This document shows, piece by piece, positions 53,001-61,935 of a DNA stretch of 64,000 nt. The number at the start of each line of letters is the position of its first letter. Position 1 is the first letter of the stretch. Both the position numbers and the translations under genes were made by a program. The notes under the pieces are model-generated. The model saw only the letters and a list, made by a program, of their open reading frames with translations, had not been told where the DNA came from and did not search any database. The stretch comes from Eopsaltria australis (Eukaryota > Chordata > Aves > Passeriformes > Petroicidae): contig JAVTVJ010000508.1 of assembly GCA_034509425.1 (NCBI GenBank), forward strand, positions 1,116,001 to 1,180,000. Reading direction: 5' to 3'.

Positions 53001-54186
53001 AGCTCTGAAAGATAAAAGCCAAGATTTCTAGCAAAGAGTAGCAGTGTCCACAGCACAAGATCAGAAGGAAATTCTGATTCTGATGGAACTGTGGAGAGCT
53101 CACCTTCCTATGTTCCTTATACTGCTACTGTTACAGATTGTGCTCCTTTGGCTCAAGCTAGAACACCCTAACAAGTCAGAGAGACTTGTGGTAGACATTC
53201 TCACCTGTGCCGTTTCACCTTTGGTACTTAAAGAAACAGGTCCTAGATACACTACAAAGTCTTTCAACCATATCCAACACAATCGGACTGAGCATGAATA
53301 GAATAAGACTATTTCCATCTCCCATTTTGCACCAGGATTTTTTACTTTGCTTTTGGCCCTAATCTTTTCTGGAAGTCATATGCACCAATCAGAGAAGCCT
53401 AAATGTTTTGCTAGCAACATATGTTTGTCATGAGGAATACACCCAAGAACAATGGGCCCACTGACTAAACCCAGGATTTTAACAAGCTCTTTCTATATTG
53501 TAAAAGAAACGTGCACGATGGTCTTGTAATTCTAATAACCTTCTAATGCAGAAATACACAGAAATCCTCATCAAAATAGTTAAGCCTTCAGTTTTGGAGA
53601 AAAAAGTACAAACGCCATATGAATTAAGCCTTAAACCTGATATGCCTAGAAAAAAGCTGAGTACAAAAAAGAAACAAAGCCCTTATTCCTAATCTGATTT
53701 ACATAGCATTACATGTACGTTTCTGTGAAATACGTGTTAAATAAAAATGGTGATCTCAGTCTTAAGTGTATCTACTTGGTAATAAGAACACATGCTACCA
53801 GAGTGGGATATTCTAAAATAAAAATACACCAAAAATATTCTAAAAGAAAAAAAAAGCCTTTCCCGTTTTTTTAGCTCTCCAAAGTCTCATCCACGTGACA
53901 GCAGAAGTGAGCTGTTAGGTGTTAACTGTCATTACAGAGAACATGAGCACAAGCACACAAGTTAGAGCAGTCTGCTCACTAGCTATCTAGCTAGGACTAA
54001 TTTCAAACCTCTTGCCATCCTGACTGGAAGATTAATAGCTGCTTCCTCCTGATTAAACATTGAAACCAAAATTATGGAACTTGTTGACGGCCTCCCTCAT
54101 ATGCTAAATTTATAAACTTTTACTGTGAGCCACTCTATAGTTTTACTTCCCCATTCGAGAAGTTTTTACTCTTCTCTGAAACAATA
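50063..54186. other. Intergenic DNA downstream of SMIM30, no gene seen
   Basis: AT-rich sequence without recognisable coding or RNA genes. A T/G-rich low-complexity run lies near 52.65-52.71 kb. The plus frame at 53044-53301 contains a hydrophobic stretch but no known domain. Confidence 0.5.
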
Positions 54187-54410
54187 TTTAATCACAAACA
54201 ATATAAAACTATCTTTTTGTAATGAGGACAGGTTGTACAAATCCCTTTTACTGGGTACAGTCTTGACTTTGTTGTACTGAACAGTAAGAGGAGTTTGCAG
54301 AAATATCTACTACATGTATTTTTTGAAAGTTATCTAGAACCAAAGCTCAGTCTTACACCCAACCCCAAGCCATGTTCGGAAATTCACTTCATCTGAGCAC
54401 TTTCTTGAGA

Positions 54411-54596
54411 TCACTGCTGCCCATTCCTTCTCCTTGCATATAAGCCAAGGCAGGCGCAGAATCCGACGACACTGACAGCGAGGCCTAGAAGGAAGGCAAT
54501 GGTGTCTCCTGCGTCCAGGGCTTCAACTACTGGCAGCACCAGCAGCAGTGACACGAGGACCAGGAAAAGTTTTGTGGTGCTCTCCGTTGAAGGCAT
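54411..54596 (-). CDS. SMIM30: SMIM30 small integral membrane micropeptide, complete
   Basis: A 61-aa peptide very similar to mammalian SMIM30 (59 aa), which was first annotated as the non-coding RNA LINC00998. Residues about 10-26 (LFLVLVSLLLVLPVVEA) form an N-terminal hydrophobic signal or anchor. Residues about 31-52 form a second membrane segment containing GFCACLGLYA, followed by a basic tail, RRRNGQQ. The human peptide is reported to act at intracellular membranes; the exact role in birds is unknown. I chose the ATG at 54596 because it fits family length and has A at -3. The same frame stays open upstream to 54734, but that part crosses a predicted splice acceptor (exon starts 54667), so it is intronic. 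A candidate ATTAAA poly(A) signal lies at 54192-54187, about 220 nt after the stop. Confidence 0.93.
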   Translation of the reverse strand: MPSTESTTKLFLVLVSLLLVLPVVEALDAGDTIAFLLGLAVSVVGFCACLGLYARRRNGQQ

Positions 54597-54667
54597 GCTG
54601 ACGACCAGCTGACCCCAAGGGGAAGTTAAATGAAGAAAGTGGTGGACAGCCGGTACTTCACTGGTAT
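54597..54667 (-). other. SMIM30: SMIM30 5' UTR portion of coding exon with splice acceptor
   Basis: On the minus strand a run of eight T followed by GTAG (AG at 54669-54668) forms a clear acceptor. The exon then reads ATACCAGTGAAG and reaches the start codon after 71 nt. Confidence 0.7.
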
Positions 54668-55474
54668 CTACAAAAAAAACCAAAAGGAATGTTACAGGAG
54701 TTTCCTTCCTTCCTCCCTGGATTTGCCTGGCCAAAAGCCAACTGATGTGATTGATGCATTACAGATACCTGTGTGGGGCTCATGATATTTAGATTTTATC
54801 TTTCCAATTACAAAAGCAAATGACTTATTATCATGAGACAGCCACAGTGGGTTTGCTATCTTGTTATGTAACTCTGTAGAAACTAATCTTTTGAAGTCTT
54901 ACTGTGACGTAATATCACAACAGGCTCTCCTGCCTGCAGCTACCAGAGCCTGCTTAGCTGGGTCTTTGCTACACCTGTTTCACCAGGTGTTTATGGCTTG
55001 GTGGATGCTGCACATCACTCACCCACACTTCCTAACACCGGGCACCCTCGGGATCCGTGAGCATGGGCAGACTACGGTACACTGGGGAGGGAGTGAATTT
55101 AACCTCCCGGGCAGTGCCACCGTGCACACTCTCATTGCGGGACAAATGCCCATCGTGGTTCCTACACTTGGAAAGGTGTCCCCGAGGAGCACGCCGGGAC
55201 CAGCCCGGACCGCCCTCTCCGCACTAGTTCCTTCCGCGGGTGTCGTTCCCGGGGTGCACACGACAAAAACCCGCGCCGGGACACCCGAATAAGCGGCTGC
55301 TCCGCTCGCAGCCCGGCGGGGCCAGTGCCGACCTGCACCGGCACGCCGGCCCGGACCCCGCCAGCCCCGGGGCGCCCGCGCCGCCCCGTCCCGTCCCGTC
55401 CCGTCCCGCCGCCGCGGGGCTGTGGGGCGGCCGCTCCTTGGGGCAGCCCTGCCCGCACGGTGCCCCTCAGTCAC
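54668..55474 (-). other. SMIM30: SMIM30 intron 1 (predicted)
   Basis: Runs from a candidate donor on the minus strand (CAGGAG then GTGACT, GT at 55474-55473) to the acceptor at 54668. The donor is near consensus but not unique in this GC-rich island, so the first-exon edge is tentative. Confidence 0.45.
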
Positions 55475-55910
55475 CTCCTGCCTCCGGGTTGGGGCCGTCC
55501 CCGCTCCGCACCGCCCGCGGAGCACTCAGTAGCCGAAAGCGCCGGCCCGCCTTGCCCCGCCGCGCTCGCACTGCCCGGCCGCGGCCATGACAGGAAGGGG
55601 CGGTGGCGCGGCCGGGGGCGGGCGTGACCCGGCCAGGCCGCCTCCGCTCCGCTCCAGCTGCGGCGCCCGCCCGCTCGGCCCCGGCGCGCCCACCGTGAGC
55701 CTGGGGGCGGCTCGGGGGCACAGGCGCTGCCGGGAGCCGGGCGGCCCCAGGCCCCGCCGGTGGCCCCGGGAGCGGTACTCGCCAGTCCGGCCTTGGCCTG
55801 GAGGGATACGGCGGGGCCGGGTGCCTCCCGGGAGGCCTGGCCGGTGGCGCCGGCTGCTCCCCAGGGCGGCTCCGAGCCAGGGCCCCGGAGTGCCCGTGAT
55901 CCGATGAACC
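55190..55910. promoter_or_regulatory. CpG island, SMIM30 promoter region
   Basis: A compact island of very high G+C and dense CpG, including many GGGGCGG-type Sp1-like sites (for example around 55595-55625). It covers the predicted non-coding first exon of SMIM30. A (CCCGT)n array lies inside. No TATA box is evident. Overlapping frames of 100-183 codons on both strands come from base composition. Confidence 0.85.
55385..55408. repeat. (CCCGT)n microsatellite in CpG island
   Basis: Four CCCGT/CCGTC units in a row inside the SMIM30 island. Confidence 0.85.
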
Positions 55911-57597
55911 TCGGCCCGTGAGAGTCTCAGCAGAGAGAGTAGCGGCCACATTGCTCCATTGAAGTGAAAGTATAGAAACACACCGATTTGGGCTGGTCGT
56001 CTGGTCTTTTTGGTACAAATAAACGAGTAGAAGAAGTCACCATGAGTTTGCATCATTTCATATTTAGGCCCTTGTGATAACAGTGTAAATACGTGCCATC
56101 ATAGCCAATTCCTACTCTGAGGAAAGCAGTTAAAGCAGTTTTATAGGGTGGAAAGCAGCCTTGGCCTTGTGAAATAAAAAGCTAAGGGAAATGTTAATAG
56201 GTAATTTTTATCTGATATATGCTTTGGATAAGGCTGCTTGTAGAAATTGCATGTTAGGTTGTTTTATTGCACTAGGTAGTTCCTAAGCAGAGCCTGTTCT
56301 TTATTTTTCAGTGGCAGAGGTGTGTGCCTAAGTTTAGAGAAAAGACCAATAAGCAATTACTGTAAGTTCATAGTTTGTCTCTTTGGAATGCTCAGAGAAA
56401 TAACCTGAAGAAATTGTGCTAATTTAATGTCAAGATGAGTCTAAAATTTGTGATTCCTTACCACAAGCATTAACTCATGACTGAGAACCCATGTCCTCAC
56501 AATGTTTCCCATGACTTCTATAAAAAAAGCAACTTTTATAAACATTTCTCTTTACCAAAACAGTTTCTGATGAGCTGCTTTAAAGAGAAGTGGAGATCCA
56601 GATAGAGCATTCAACATAAATACAGCTTTGCCTCTGCCTTAAAAAATTTCACTGTAATTGCTTTTGAGTAGCCATTCTTCATGGCTATAGGAGCTTCATA
56701 CATCTGAGGTGGGATGTTACTATTGTGCCAAATCATAATTCTTTTATTAATGCCCTTCTTTCCCCCATCAGTCAGGATCCATCAGCTATCAATTGTCATA
56801 GACAATAAATTTCCAGGGATTTCTTAGTTCTCTTTTATTCCAAGTACCATGAAAGCATCACCTTTTTATAAGCAGCAGTGCCTAGACTCTGATAATGCAA
56901 ATAATAATGAATGTCAGTGTAACTCATAAACATCCTTTTTATTAATGACATGCCTATTTCACAGTTTTTCAGATCTTAAATATTTGATGCTTCATGTTCA
57001 GTTTTGAAGGCATTTTCTCAAGAAGCTGATGTCAGATAAACTTACGGGAGAAAAATCTTGACATTTCTGAGAATGTTGTCATGGCATGGAGAAGAGTAAA
57101 GCCATGATACCTAGCCTATTCCTTAATCAGTCACAGATATATCATAACCCCTAAAGAACCTGAAGAATGCAATTCGAATTGCAGGATGTGTCATCTCAAT
57201 CACCTCTGTTACCTCAGAAGAGTGGGAGGACCTTGGAGTCCTGGCTCTTTTAGGTCCTTGCTTAGTCTATTTACTGCATCCTGCACTTGTTGACAAGAAA
57301 ATGTTAAACTGTTCTGTGATGTCTAAAAACGTTGAATCCGTCCTTCTGAATTTCAGTGCTGTTGTATATGCTGTCGCCACCACTTACTAACTAAAATTTT
57401 CAGTAGTTGTCCTTTAGTCACAGAAAACAGATGCAAAGGAATTGAACAATGACTTTCAAGAAATGTCAGTACCAAAAAGCTGTGGCATCTTTGTGTGGAG
57501 GCTGTAGAAGCCACGACTGAGCTCCCAGAGAACGGAGAAGCATTGGGGAACAAGGACTCAGGAGGATCTAAGGACAATAAAGGGCCCTGGTGGAAGG
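55911..57597. other. Intergenic DNA between SMIM30 promoter and ERV cluster
   Basis: No gene or repeat is recognised in this stretch of about 1.7 kb. Base composition returns to AT-rich. Confidence 0.5.
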
Positions 57598-58162
57598 TGT
57601 CCCGGGTCTAAGTCATCCTCCCCTGGGGCTTGGATTAAAATGGTTTGCCCCATAAGATCAACAGATTCATTTGTGTTAATTGCTCCTTTGTGGTTGGCTG
57701 CATACTCTCCCCTCCCCTATCACTCATGCATCGGTTTCTAGAATGTTCGGTGTTACTCAGTTCCCCATTGGCGTGTACTCCTCCTCTCCTCCCCTTCCCT
57801 CTCCTTATTGGTTTATGTAACCTTGTCCCACCTTAACTCCTCCCCTGGACCCTCACCCAATTGGCTGGCTGTCCTCCCTTAAAAGTCTGTGTTCCCCTGT
57901 GCTCCGGACCTTCAGCCTCTGGACCCCCTTTCAAGTAGGTGACCTGCTAATAAACCTGCTTGGAAACTCTATGCTGAAGATCCCTCCCTTCCTTTCCATG
58001 CCCAGCTCGAGCTGCTGTGATCTGTCTCCCTGTGCGCCACCGGCAGGGCGAGCAGGGTCCGCTGCAGGAGCTGTACGTAGCACCGCCTGAGCGGCTCCAA
58101 GTGGGATGCTCCAGGAAAGCACTGACGGACTGCTGTCTGCTGGATGGTCTGGAGCAGCAACA
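57598..58162 (+). mobile_element. 5' LTR of plus-strand betaretrovirus-like ERV
   Basis: Starts with TG (TGTCCCGGG) and ends with CA (AGCAGCAACA) two bases before a primer binding site, giving a 565-bp LTR. U3 contains a three-unit heat-shock-type element (57735-57749) and ATTGG boxes at 57767, 57807 and 57860. A TTAAAAG TATA-like box lies near 57880. The AATAAA signal is at 57949-57954, so R ends shortly after it and U5 runs to 58162. The left edge is less certain than the right. The partner LTR is not in the window. Confidence 0.85.
57735..57749 (+). promoter_or_regulatory. Three-unit heat-shock element in 5' LTR
   Basis: TTTCTAGAATGTTCG matches nTTCnnGAAnnTTCn exactly, the minimal HSF-trimer site. 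It lies 200 bp upstream of the AATAAA signal and about 20 bp before the first ATTGG box. Confidence 0.7.
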
Positions 58163-58164
58163 GG

Positions 58165-58182
58165 TGGCGCCCAAACAGGGAC
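58165..58182 (+). promoter_or_regulatory. Retroviral primer binding site, Lys-tRNA type
   Basis: TGGCGCCCAAACAGGGAC differs at one position from the site complementary to tRNA-Lys3 used by lentiviruses and some betaretroviruses. It starts two bases after the LTR end. The mismatch (A in place of G after CCC) is what CpG decay would produce. Confidence 0.88.
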
Positions 58183-58472
58183 CTGAAGTTACTTCAGGTC
58201 TGCAGAAGCGTCCCTGACACCTCCTGCTGTCAGGTGTCTGTGTTCAGTGGGTCATTTCCCTGAAGGGGGAGCCTGAGTTTTATCAGGCTCCTTCAGAAGG
58301 GTGACCGGCAACCTTCTCAGGGATACAAAGCGAGAGGACTGGTCAAAGCTGGGAACCACTGCTGCTGTGCGGGCTTTCGGATAGCTCAAGCCGCTGCCAG
58401 AAGGCCAGCTGCCCTGCAGCAGCATACCTGGAAAGCATCCCTCTGGGGTTCGCTCAAGTTGAGCTCGATGGC

Positions 58473-58913
58473 TGTTGCTGAGGCAGGCTGTCTCCTAGTT
58501 GCTGGAGTGCAGCCAGGCAGGGGGTGTAATTGTAGCTAAGCTGAGGTAAGGGAGGATCTTCGGCTAGGACTAAAAGACAACACAGTAACTTAGAGTCAGC
58601 TGTGCACCTGGGCGTCTGGGATCTGAAGACCCCACACAAAGGCAGCATCAGACTTTTATTGTACACAGAGCAACCAATCACAACAAGGCAGTAGGGAGGA
58701 ACAAGGGAGGGACCAGGGGACAAGGGCCAATCAGGGATGAATTGCAGAGGGGCTTGGAAGAGAGACAAGGGGGAAAACCAATAAGCCATTGAGTAAAAGA
58801 GAACATTCTAGAACCAGGGATTGATGGACAACTGATTGACAACTGAATAAACTAATGGGGAGAGGGCGGCCGACCCACTGAGAACCCACTTCAACCTGGA
58901 GTATATCACATCA
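58473..58913 (-). mobile_element. Minus-strand LTR (solo) inserted in ERV leader
   Basis: In minus sense it begins TGATGTGATATAC and ends CAGCAACA, the same CAACA end as the 5' LTR. It carries the heat-shock-type element at 58800-58814, ATTGG boxes (CCAAT on plus at 58674, 58727 and 58778) and AATAAA at 58660-58655. No internal retroviral sequence is attached, so it is called solo. No convincing target-site duplication flanks it, so the edges or the mechanism remain open. The 111-codon minus frame inside it is not a gene. Confidence 0.78.
58800..58814 (-). promoter_or_regulatory. Three-unit heat-shock element in minus LTR 1
   Basis: The plus strand reads AGAACATTCTAGAAC, an exact nGAAnnTTCnnGAAn. 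In LTR sense it lies about 140 bp upstream of the poly(A) signal, with a CCAAT box 18 bp further in. Confidence 0.7.
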
Positions 58914-59235
58914 TGCCCCGCTCCATGGGGGGGACATGGGGGGGACCCTTTTACTCCTTGGGTCTTCTCCAACAGGACTTCTTCTTGGCATTCTCAGGTT
59001 TAGGTGTTTGTACCTGGATCTCATGTGGCGCCTTGACAGCTGCCACAAATCACCACCTGAGGATTTTATTTGCTCCGGGAGTGGCTGGTTGGAGCCGGAT
59101 CACAGCCAAGGTATCATCAGCAAGGGTTCACGCAGTTAGAGTAAGAACTGGGCTTCCTGAGGCACCCTTCTGGTTACACTTTTTAATTGCTTCCTTTTAC
59201 TTAGATGGTGGGTGGAATTGGTTTAGAGGTTAAGG

Positions 59236-59625
59236 ATGGGCTCTAGACTGTCCCGTCCTCAGAGGGAGGTATATGCCCAAGTTAAAATTACCCTAAAGGC
59301 AGGAAAAGGGGGTTATTTCAAGAATCTTTTGAAGCGTTTTGTAAAATGGGTTTTCCTTTACGTTCCAATGGTTTCTGTTAGTTCCATTAAGTTAATCCAG
59401 TTTTGGGATACTGTGGGGGAAAAGTTGACCCAAATCGCGCAGACTGGGCATGATTCCATTCGAGAGTTTTTTCTATTGCTTATTTTAATTTGTAAGTGTG
59501 TTGAGGAGTTAGATGGAGAAAAAGGGAAAGTAAGTTCTGGGGTCCCTGTTAGCCCTGTTACTATCACTTTGCCTCTACCCCCATCCTGTCCTCCCTATCC
59601 CTCTCACCCCTTGCAGGGTGGATAG
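59236..59625 (+). pseudogene. gag (MA fragment): ERV gag matrix segment
   Basis: A 129-codon frame starting MGSRLSRPQREVYAQVKITL, with a Gly at position 2 suited to N-myristoylation. A helical, basic/hydrophobic body follows (residues about 10-95, including LLKRFVKWVFLYVP), then an acidic and proline-rich tail. This matches the p10-type matrix domain of betaretrovirus-like Gag, which targets assembling particles to membranes. The frame ends at 59623-59625, before the capsid, and the downstream linker is in other frames, so the gene is broken. The start ATG follows the leader in the expected order. Confidence 0.85.
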
Positions 59626-60061
59626 GACGGCGTAGCCCATTCAAGAATGAAGGGCTGTCACCACCTCCCTGACCCCCTGCCCCCTGCTCCCCCCCGATCT
59701 TCCCTGCCACTATGCTGAAGCGGGCCTGATCACCCTGCTCCAGACTTATCCTTAACCCTCCTCCCCATGCCCACGTACCCGTTTGCACCTGTTGCGCCCC
59801 CCCCAGTTAGCTCCCCAGTTGATCCTAAAAGTGGTACCGACCGCGTGGCGCAGTGCACGCATTCGTGTCCTCTTTGTGCCAGTGCACCCATCAATCTCTG
59901 CAACTCCTCCCATGACTCCTCCCACTCCCCCCGTGCTCCTCCCTAAACTATTTCCCGAAAGTTTTCTTTGCCGGGATGCCCCGTCTAAAGGCCTCCTGCC
60001 GGTGGTTGCTCAATCCTTTCCCGGTGGACCACGAATGTCCTAACCTTTCGGTGGACAGACG
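59626..60061 (+). pseudogene. gag (fragment): ERV gag proline-rich linker, frameshifted
   Basis: Pro/Thr/Ser-rich coding remnants (for example PPMTPPTPPVLLPKLFPESF in the frame at 59783-60043) continue the linker between matrix and capsid in shifted frames. The stretch ends where the second inverted LTR begins. Confidence 0.6.
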
Positions 60062-60508
60062 TGGGAGACACGCAGCCTCCCAGGAGAGTAGAGCGTTGGA
60101 GAATCCTTTAGACTCTTGGGGCTCAGCGGAGAAACAGAGAGAGACTCTTCAAAGGGGTAGCAGAGTACTTTATTGCTCTGAATCCCAAGGCTGAAGAGCC
60201 CCGAGCCAGCTCAGACAGGGGTTTTTAAGGGAACATGAGGGCCAATAGGAAAGGACTAGGGAGGCGGAGTTGGGGAGGAGCTAGGGGGCAACATCTAATG
60301 GTATGGGAGCTGGGGAGGGGAGATAGGCAATCAACGAATCAGAACTTACAGAACTAAGAACATTCCAGAACAGGGGGAAGGGACCAACTTGGACAGACAA
60401 CTGGGAAGGCCTATAACAGGCAACGAGGAGGAGTCGGAGGAGTGGCGAGCATTTGGGCTAGACCATGGTCGCCTCCACTCTGGGGGTGGAGCTAGGATTG
60501 TTCCACCA
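60062..60508 (-). mobile_element. Minus-strand LTR (solo) inserted in gag
   Basis: In minus sense it begins TGGTGGAACAATCC and ends near CTCCCACG/CA. It carries the heat-shock-type element at 60357-60371, a CCAAT box (plus, 60242-60246) and AATAAA at 60174-60169. Gag linker sequence lies on both sides, so it interrupts gag. The right-hand edge (TG at 60062) is tentative because it lacks the CAACA end seen in the other LTRs. No clear target-site duplication was found (CAGACG against TGACCG is only a partial match). Confidence 0.75.
60357..60371 (-). promoter_or_regulatory. Three-unit heat-shock element in minus LTR 2
   Basis: The plus strand reads AGAACATTCCAGAAC, an exact nGAAnnTTCnnGAAn. 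Two additional GAAC-type half sites lie just before it (60342-60354). It is about 183 bp upstream of the poly(A) signal in LTR sense. Confidence 0.7.
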
Positions 60509-60839
60509 TGACCGTCTAAGGGGTTCTCGTGTTTCTAACTCCATGCTTACCACTCTTACACCTCCCATTGTGGCAGTTGGTCCCCCGTCAGGCTCCTCCT
60601 AGGCGTTGATGAGTGTAACTGTGTCGGGTCCCCCCTTCCCATCGGGAATCCCCTTCCGGCCCTGACTGTGGTCTCCGCCCCTCCGCTTGGCACCCCCACC
60701 CCTGCCTCTGGTACCTCCACCCGCACCAATGGCAGCTCCACCCCTAACCATCTCCCACTTCTGGATTCCCACATGCCCCCTTCCAGTTCTCACAGCCTGG
60801 AAGCCGGAAGTGGGTAGGCTGAGGCCTGGAGTGCGGCAG
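60509..60839 (+). pseudogene. gag (fragment): ERV gag linker continued after LTR insertion
   Basis: Proline-rich coding remnants resume (for example MAPPPLPLVPPPAP in the frame at 60687-60869), then give way to the capsid frame. Frames change at least once. Confidence 0.6.
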
Positions 60840-61296
60840 GGGAAGGGGAATTCTTTGTGGCACCAGTAGTTTACAACAGACGGGGGGTGAACCCACAGTG
60901 GGAGCCTTTTCCCTGTGCCTGCCTATAGGAATTATGTAAGGTTGCTAAAGAGTTTGGAAAGGAGTCATATTTTCACAGTATTTTACACGCTACCTTCGCC
61001 ACCAGTGTTATGGTGCCAGCTGATATAAAAACAGTAATGACAAGTCTGCTTTCCGATGCACAATACTGGATTTGGGAGAGGTCATGGAGGCGTCAACTAA
61101 AAGAATTATTAGAGGCTTATAAGGAGAATCAACAAAGGGCACACATCACACTTAATCATCTGTGTAGGGAAGGAGATACGGAGAAGGCACAGGACCAGGC
61201 TGCTAACACACCAATTCAAGTCTTCAATGACATCAAGGGTGTGTTTGCCAATTGGAGTGGGCAGGACAGCTAGCCCCAGAGTCTTAGCTAGCAACC
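60840..61296 (+). pseudogene. gag (CA fragment): ERV gag capsid segment, cut by a second provirus
   Basis: In one frame the sequence reads APVVYNRRGVNPQWEPF, then a TAG at 60926-60928, then ELCKVAKEFG and a long stretch including QYWIWERSWRRQLKELLEAY. It ends with a frame stop at 61274. This is the N-terminal part of a betaretrovirus-like capsid protein, the shell-forming part of Gag. The capsid is missing its C-terminal half because an oppositely oriented LTR begins at 61297. Neither nucleocapsid, protease nor pol of this provirus is present in the window. Confidence 0.87.
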
Positions 61297-61914
61297 TGTT
61301 GGCGGCTGCAGCGAGCGTCCTCGACTGTATGCCTTTGAGTTCGCAGCTGCAGGGATCAGTGTGTCCTCTGCCGCAGGGATCAGTGTGTCCCCAGCCGCAG
61401 GCAGAGCCTCACTGCTTAGGGCAGGCAGGCTGTTGCTATAGAAATGAGTAGAGAGCGAGGGATCTTTCTGCCGGAATAATTGAGAGACAGAGACACGGGG
61501 TTCAACTGCTCTCAGGGCGTCCAGGTCAGAAAGACCCTGAAGCTCGCTGAGCACAGACTTTTATTCTGAGGGTCTTATCCAATCATCGAGCATCAGGAGG
61601 GAGGAACAAAGGAGGGTTCAAGGGGTAAGGGCCAACTGGGAATGAGAGGGGGAGGAGAGGGAGAGATTGACAAAAGGGACAAACAATCAACCACCGAGTA
61701 TAACAGAACTTTCCAGAACTCAAAGATGATAGGCAGGAGAGTGGCAGGTGCCTAAACGAATGGGGACAGAGGAACCAACCCCTGAGAAACTCAGCCCATT
61801 TATGGGGCATACCACTTAGGGCTCCACCCCAGGGGAGACCCTAATCCTGGGAACCTTTAATCCACAACTTTTTTGGGGGGGACAGGGATTTTAGGGACTT
61901 TGAGCACCACCACA
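61297..61914 (-). mobile_element. 3' LTR of minus-strand ERV
   Basis: In minus sense it begins TGTGGTGG directly after a polypurine tract and ends GCCAACA, giving 618 bp. It carries the heat-shock-type element at 61705-61719, a CCAAT box (plus, 61579-61583) and AATAAA at 61565-61560. A 26-bp-spaced duplication (GCAGGGATCAGTGTGTCC twice) lies near 61350-61392 in its U5 part. It interrupts the capsid sequence of the plus-strand provirus. Confidence 0.88.
61705..61719 (-). promoter_or_regulatory. Three-unit heat-shock element in minus 3' LTR
   Basis: The plus strand reads AGAACTTTCCAGAAC, an exact nGAAnnTTCnnGAAn, about 140 bp upstream of the poly(A) signal in LTR sense. Confidence 0.7.
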
Positions 61915-61935
61915 TCTCCCCCTTCTTTTTTACTT
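61914..61935 (-). promoter_or_regulatory. Polypurine tract of minus-strand ERV
   Basis: On the minus strand AAAAAAGAAGGGGGAGA lies immediately before the TG that opens U3, the position from which plus-strand DNA synthesis is primed in retroviruses. Confidence 0.85.

Larger units (their letters stand above)
58183..59235 (+). other. ERV leader region, interrupted by a minus-strand LTR
   Basis: Untranslated leader between the primer binding site and the gag start. Its first 290 bp hold short stem-like repeats such as GAAGTTACTTC. The middle is occupied by the inverted LTR at 58473-58913. Leader resumes after about 58914 and reaches the gag ATG at 59236. Confidence 0.7.

Noticed and set aside
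55019..56056. Frames of 100-183 codons in the second CpG island
   Set aside because: Same GC artefact; they cross the predicted SMIM30 first exon and promoter and have no recognisable content.
58454..58789. 111-codon minus-strand frame
   Set aside because: Lies wholly within an LTR and has no protein similarity.
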